Shown here one piece after another: positions 6,330-6,386 of a stretch of DNA of 6,386 nt. Both the position numbers and the translations under genes were made by a program. Each line of letters begins with the position of its first letter. The stretch's first letter is position 1. Below the pieces are notes generated by a model that saw only the letters and a list, made by a program, of their open reading frames with translations, was not told the DNA's origin and searched no databases. Source of the stretch: an uncultured Lachnospiraceae bacterium (GTDB lineage: Bacteria > Bacillota > Clostridia > Lachnospirales > Lachnospiraceae); the NCBI GenBank assembly GCA_910589635.1, contig CAJUTD010000103.1, positions 3,023 through 9,408 on the forward strand, read 5' to 3'.

Positions 6330-6386
6330 TCATTGGTAGTGTAAATAAGTTTGTGTTTTTTGGAAATAAATGGCTCCTTTTTGGTA
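6330..6386 (-). CDS. Possible 3' end of a leftward gene entering from the right edge
   Basis: On the minus strand the frame starting at 6386 reads 18 codons (YQKGAIYFQKTQTYLHYQ) to a TGA at 6332-6330, one base before the terminator stem. Stop-then-terminator spacing fits a gene end, but the piece is too short to identify and the other two minus frames are also open here. It is tentative and rests mostly on the orientation of the terminator. Confidence 0.2.
   Translation of the reverse strand, partial: YQKGAIYFQKTQTYLHYQ

Larger units (their letters stand above)
6037..6386. other. Region without a recognised gene after the methyltransferase
   Basis: This AT-rich 350-base stretch contains no open frame of useful length with a ribosome binding site. 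Only short AUG-started frames occur, such as one at 6214 (12 codons). One forward frame from 6137 reads protein-like text broken by several stops (for example IFGEGKDRNWK and LHEEIALRQL), which could be a decayed gene that I do not recognise. It also holds the hairpins listed separately and an 11-base direct repeat, AGTAATACAAA, at 6032-6042 and 6093-6103. No terminator with a clear T-run on the plus strand is seen right after the methyltransferase. Confidence 0.5.

Noticed and set aside
6333..6386. Possible terminal inverted repeat of an insertion sequence (GTGTAAATAAGTTTGTG).
   Set aside because: No matching inverted copy or target duplication is seen in the window, and the other end would lie outside it.
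1..6386. CRISPR arrays, tRNA or rRNA genes.
   Set aside because: No regularly spaced direct repeats and no tRNA or rRNA-like sequence were seen on either strand.

Overview
The window looks like part of a low-to-mid GC Firmicutes genome, most likely a gut clostridial (Lachnospiraceae-like) bacterium. This is inferred from the style of the large surface protein at the left edge (stacked carboxypeptidase-regulatory-like, Ig-like, YDG-type and fibronectin III modules with a Lys-rich C-terminus), from the AG-rich ribosome binding sites, and from the kind of group II intron reverse-transcriptase remnant present. No sequence search was possible, so the taxon is an inference.

Layout. Bases 1-2261 are the 3' part (752 codons visible) of a large multidomain cell-surface or secreted protein, closed by a strong rho-independent terminator at 2276-2313. 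Bases 2314 to about 2700 contain no intact gene. They hold a stop-ridden, frameshifted remnant of the RT domain of a group II intron reverse transcriptase/maturase, recognisable around 2341-2612. A good sigma-A-like promoter lies inside this decayed sequence at 2612-2640.

Bases 2708-6036 are a three-gene, same-strand restriction-modification operon: a Vsr-type mismatch endonuclease (2708-3178), a Sau3AI/MutH-family restriction endonuclease (start 3162, overlapping vsr by 17 bp) and a DNA cytosine-5 methyltransferase (4648-6036). By family the expected target is GATC. The methyltransferase would make GAT(5mC), the endonuclease would cut unmethylated GATC, and the Vsr protein would start repair of the T:G mismatches made when 5mC deaminates. 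By hand count GATC occurs only five times in the whole window, well below a composition-based expectation of about 20.

Bases 6037-6386 have no convincing gene. They contain several small hairpins and a 14-bp stem (6295-6328) whose T-rich tail lies on the minus strand, so it probably terminates a leftward gene whose last codons may lie at the right edge. The R-M cassette is visibly more AT-rich than the surface-protein gene and sits next to a dead retroelement, which fits acquisition by horizontal transfer into an accessory locus. The system belongs to known families; its less ordinary aspects are the divergent zinc-less Vsr, the R-before-M gene order, the GATC scarcity and the RT remnant.
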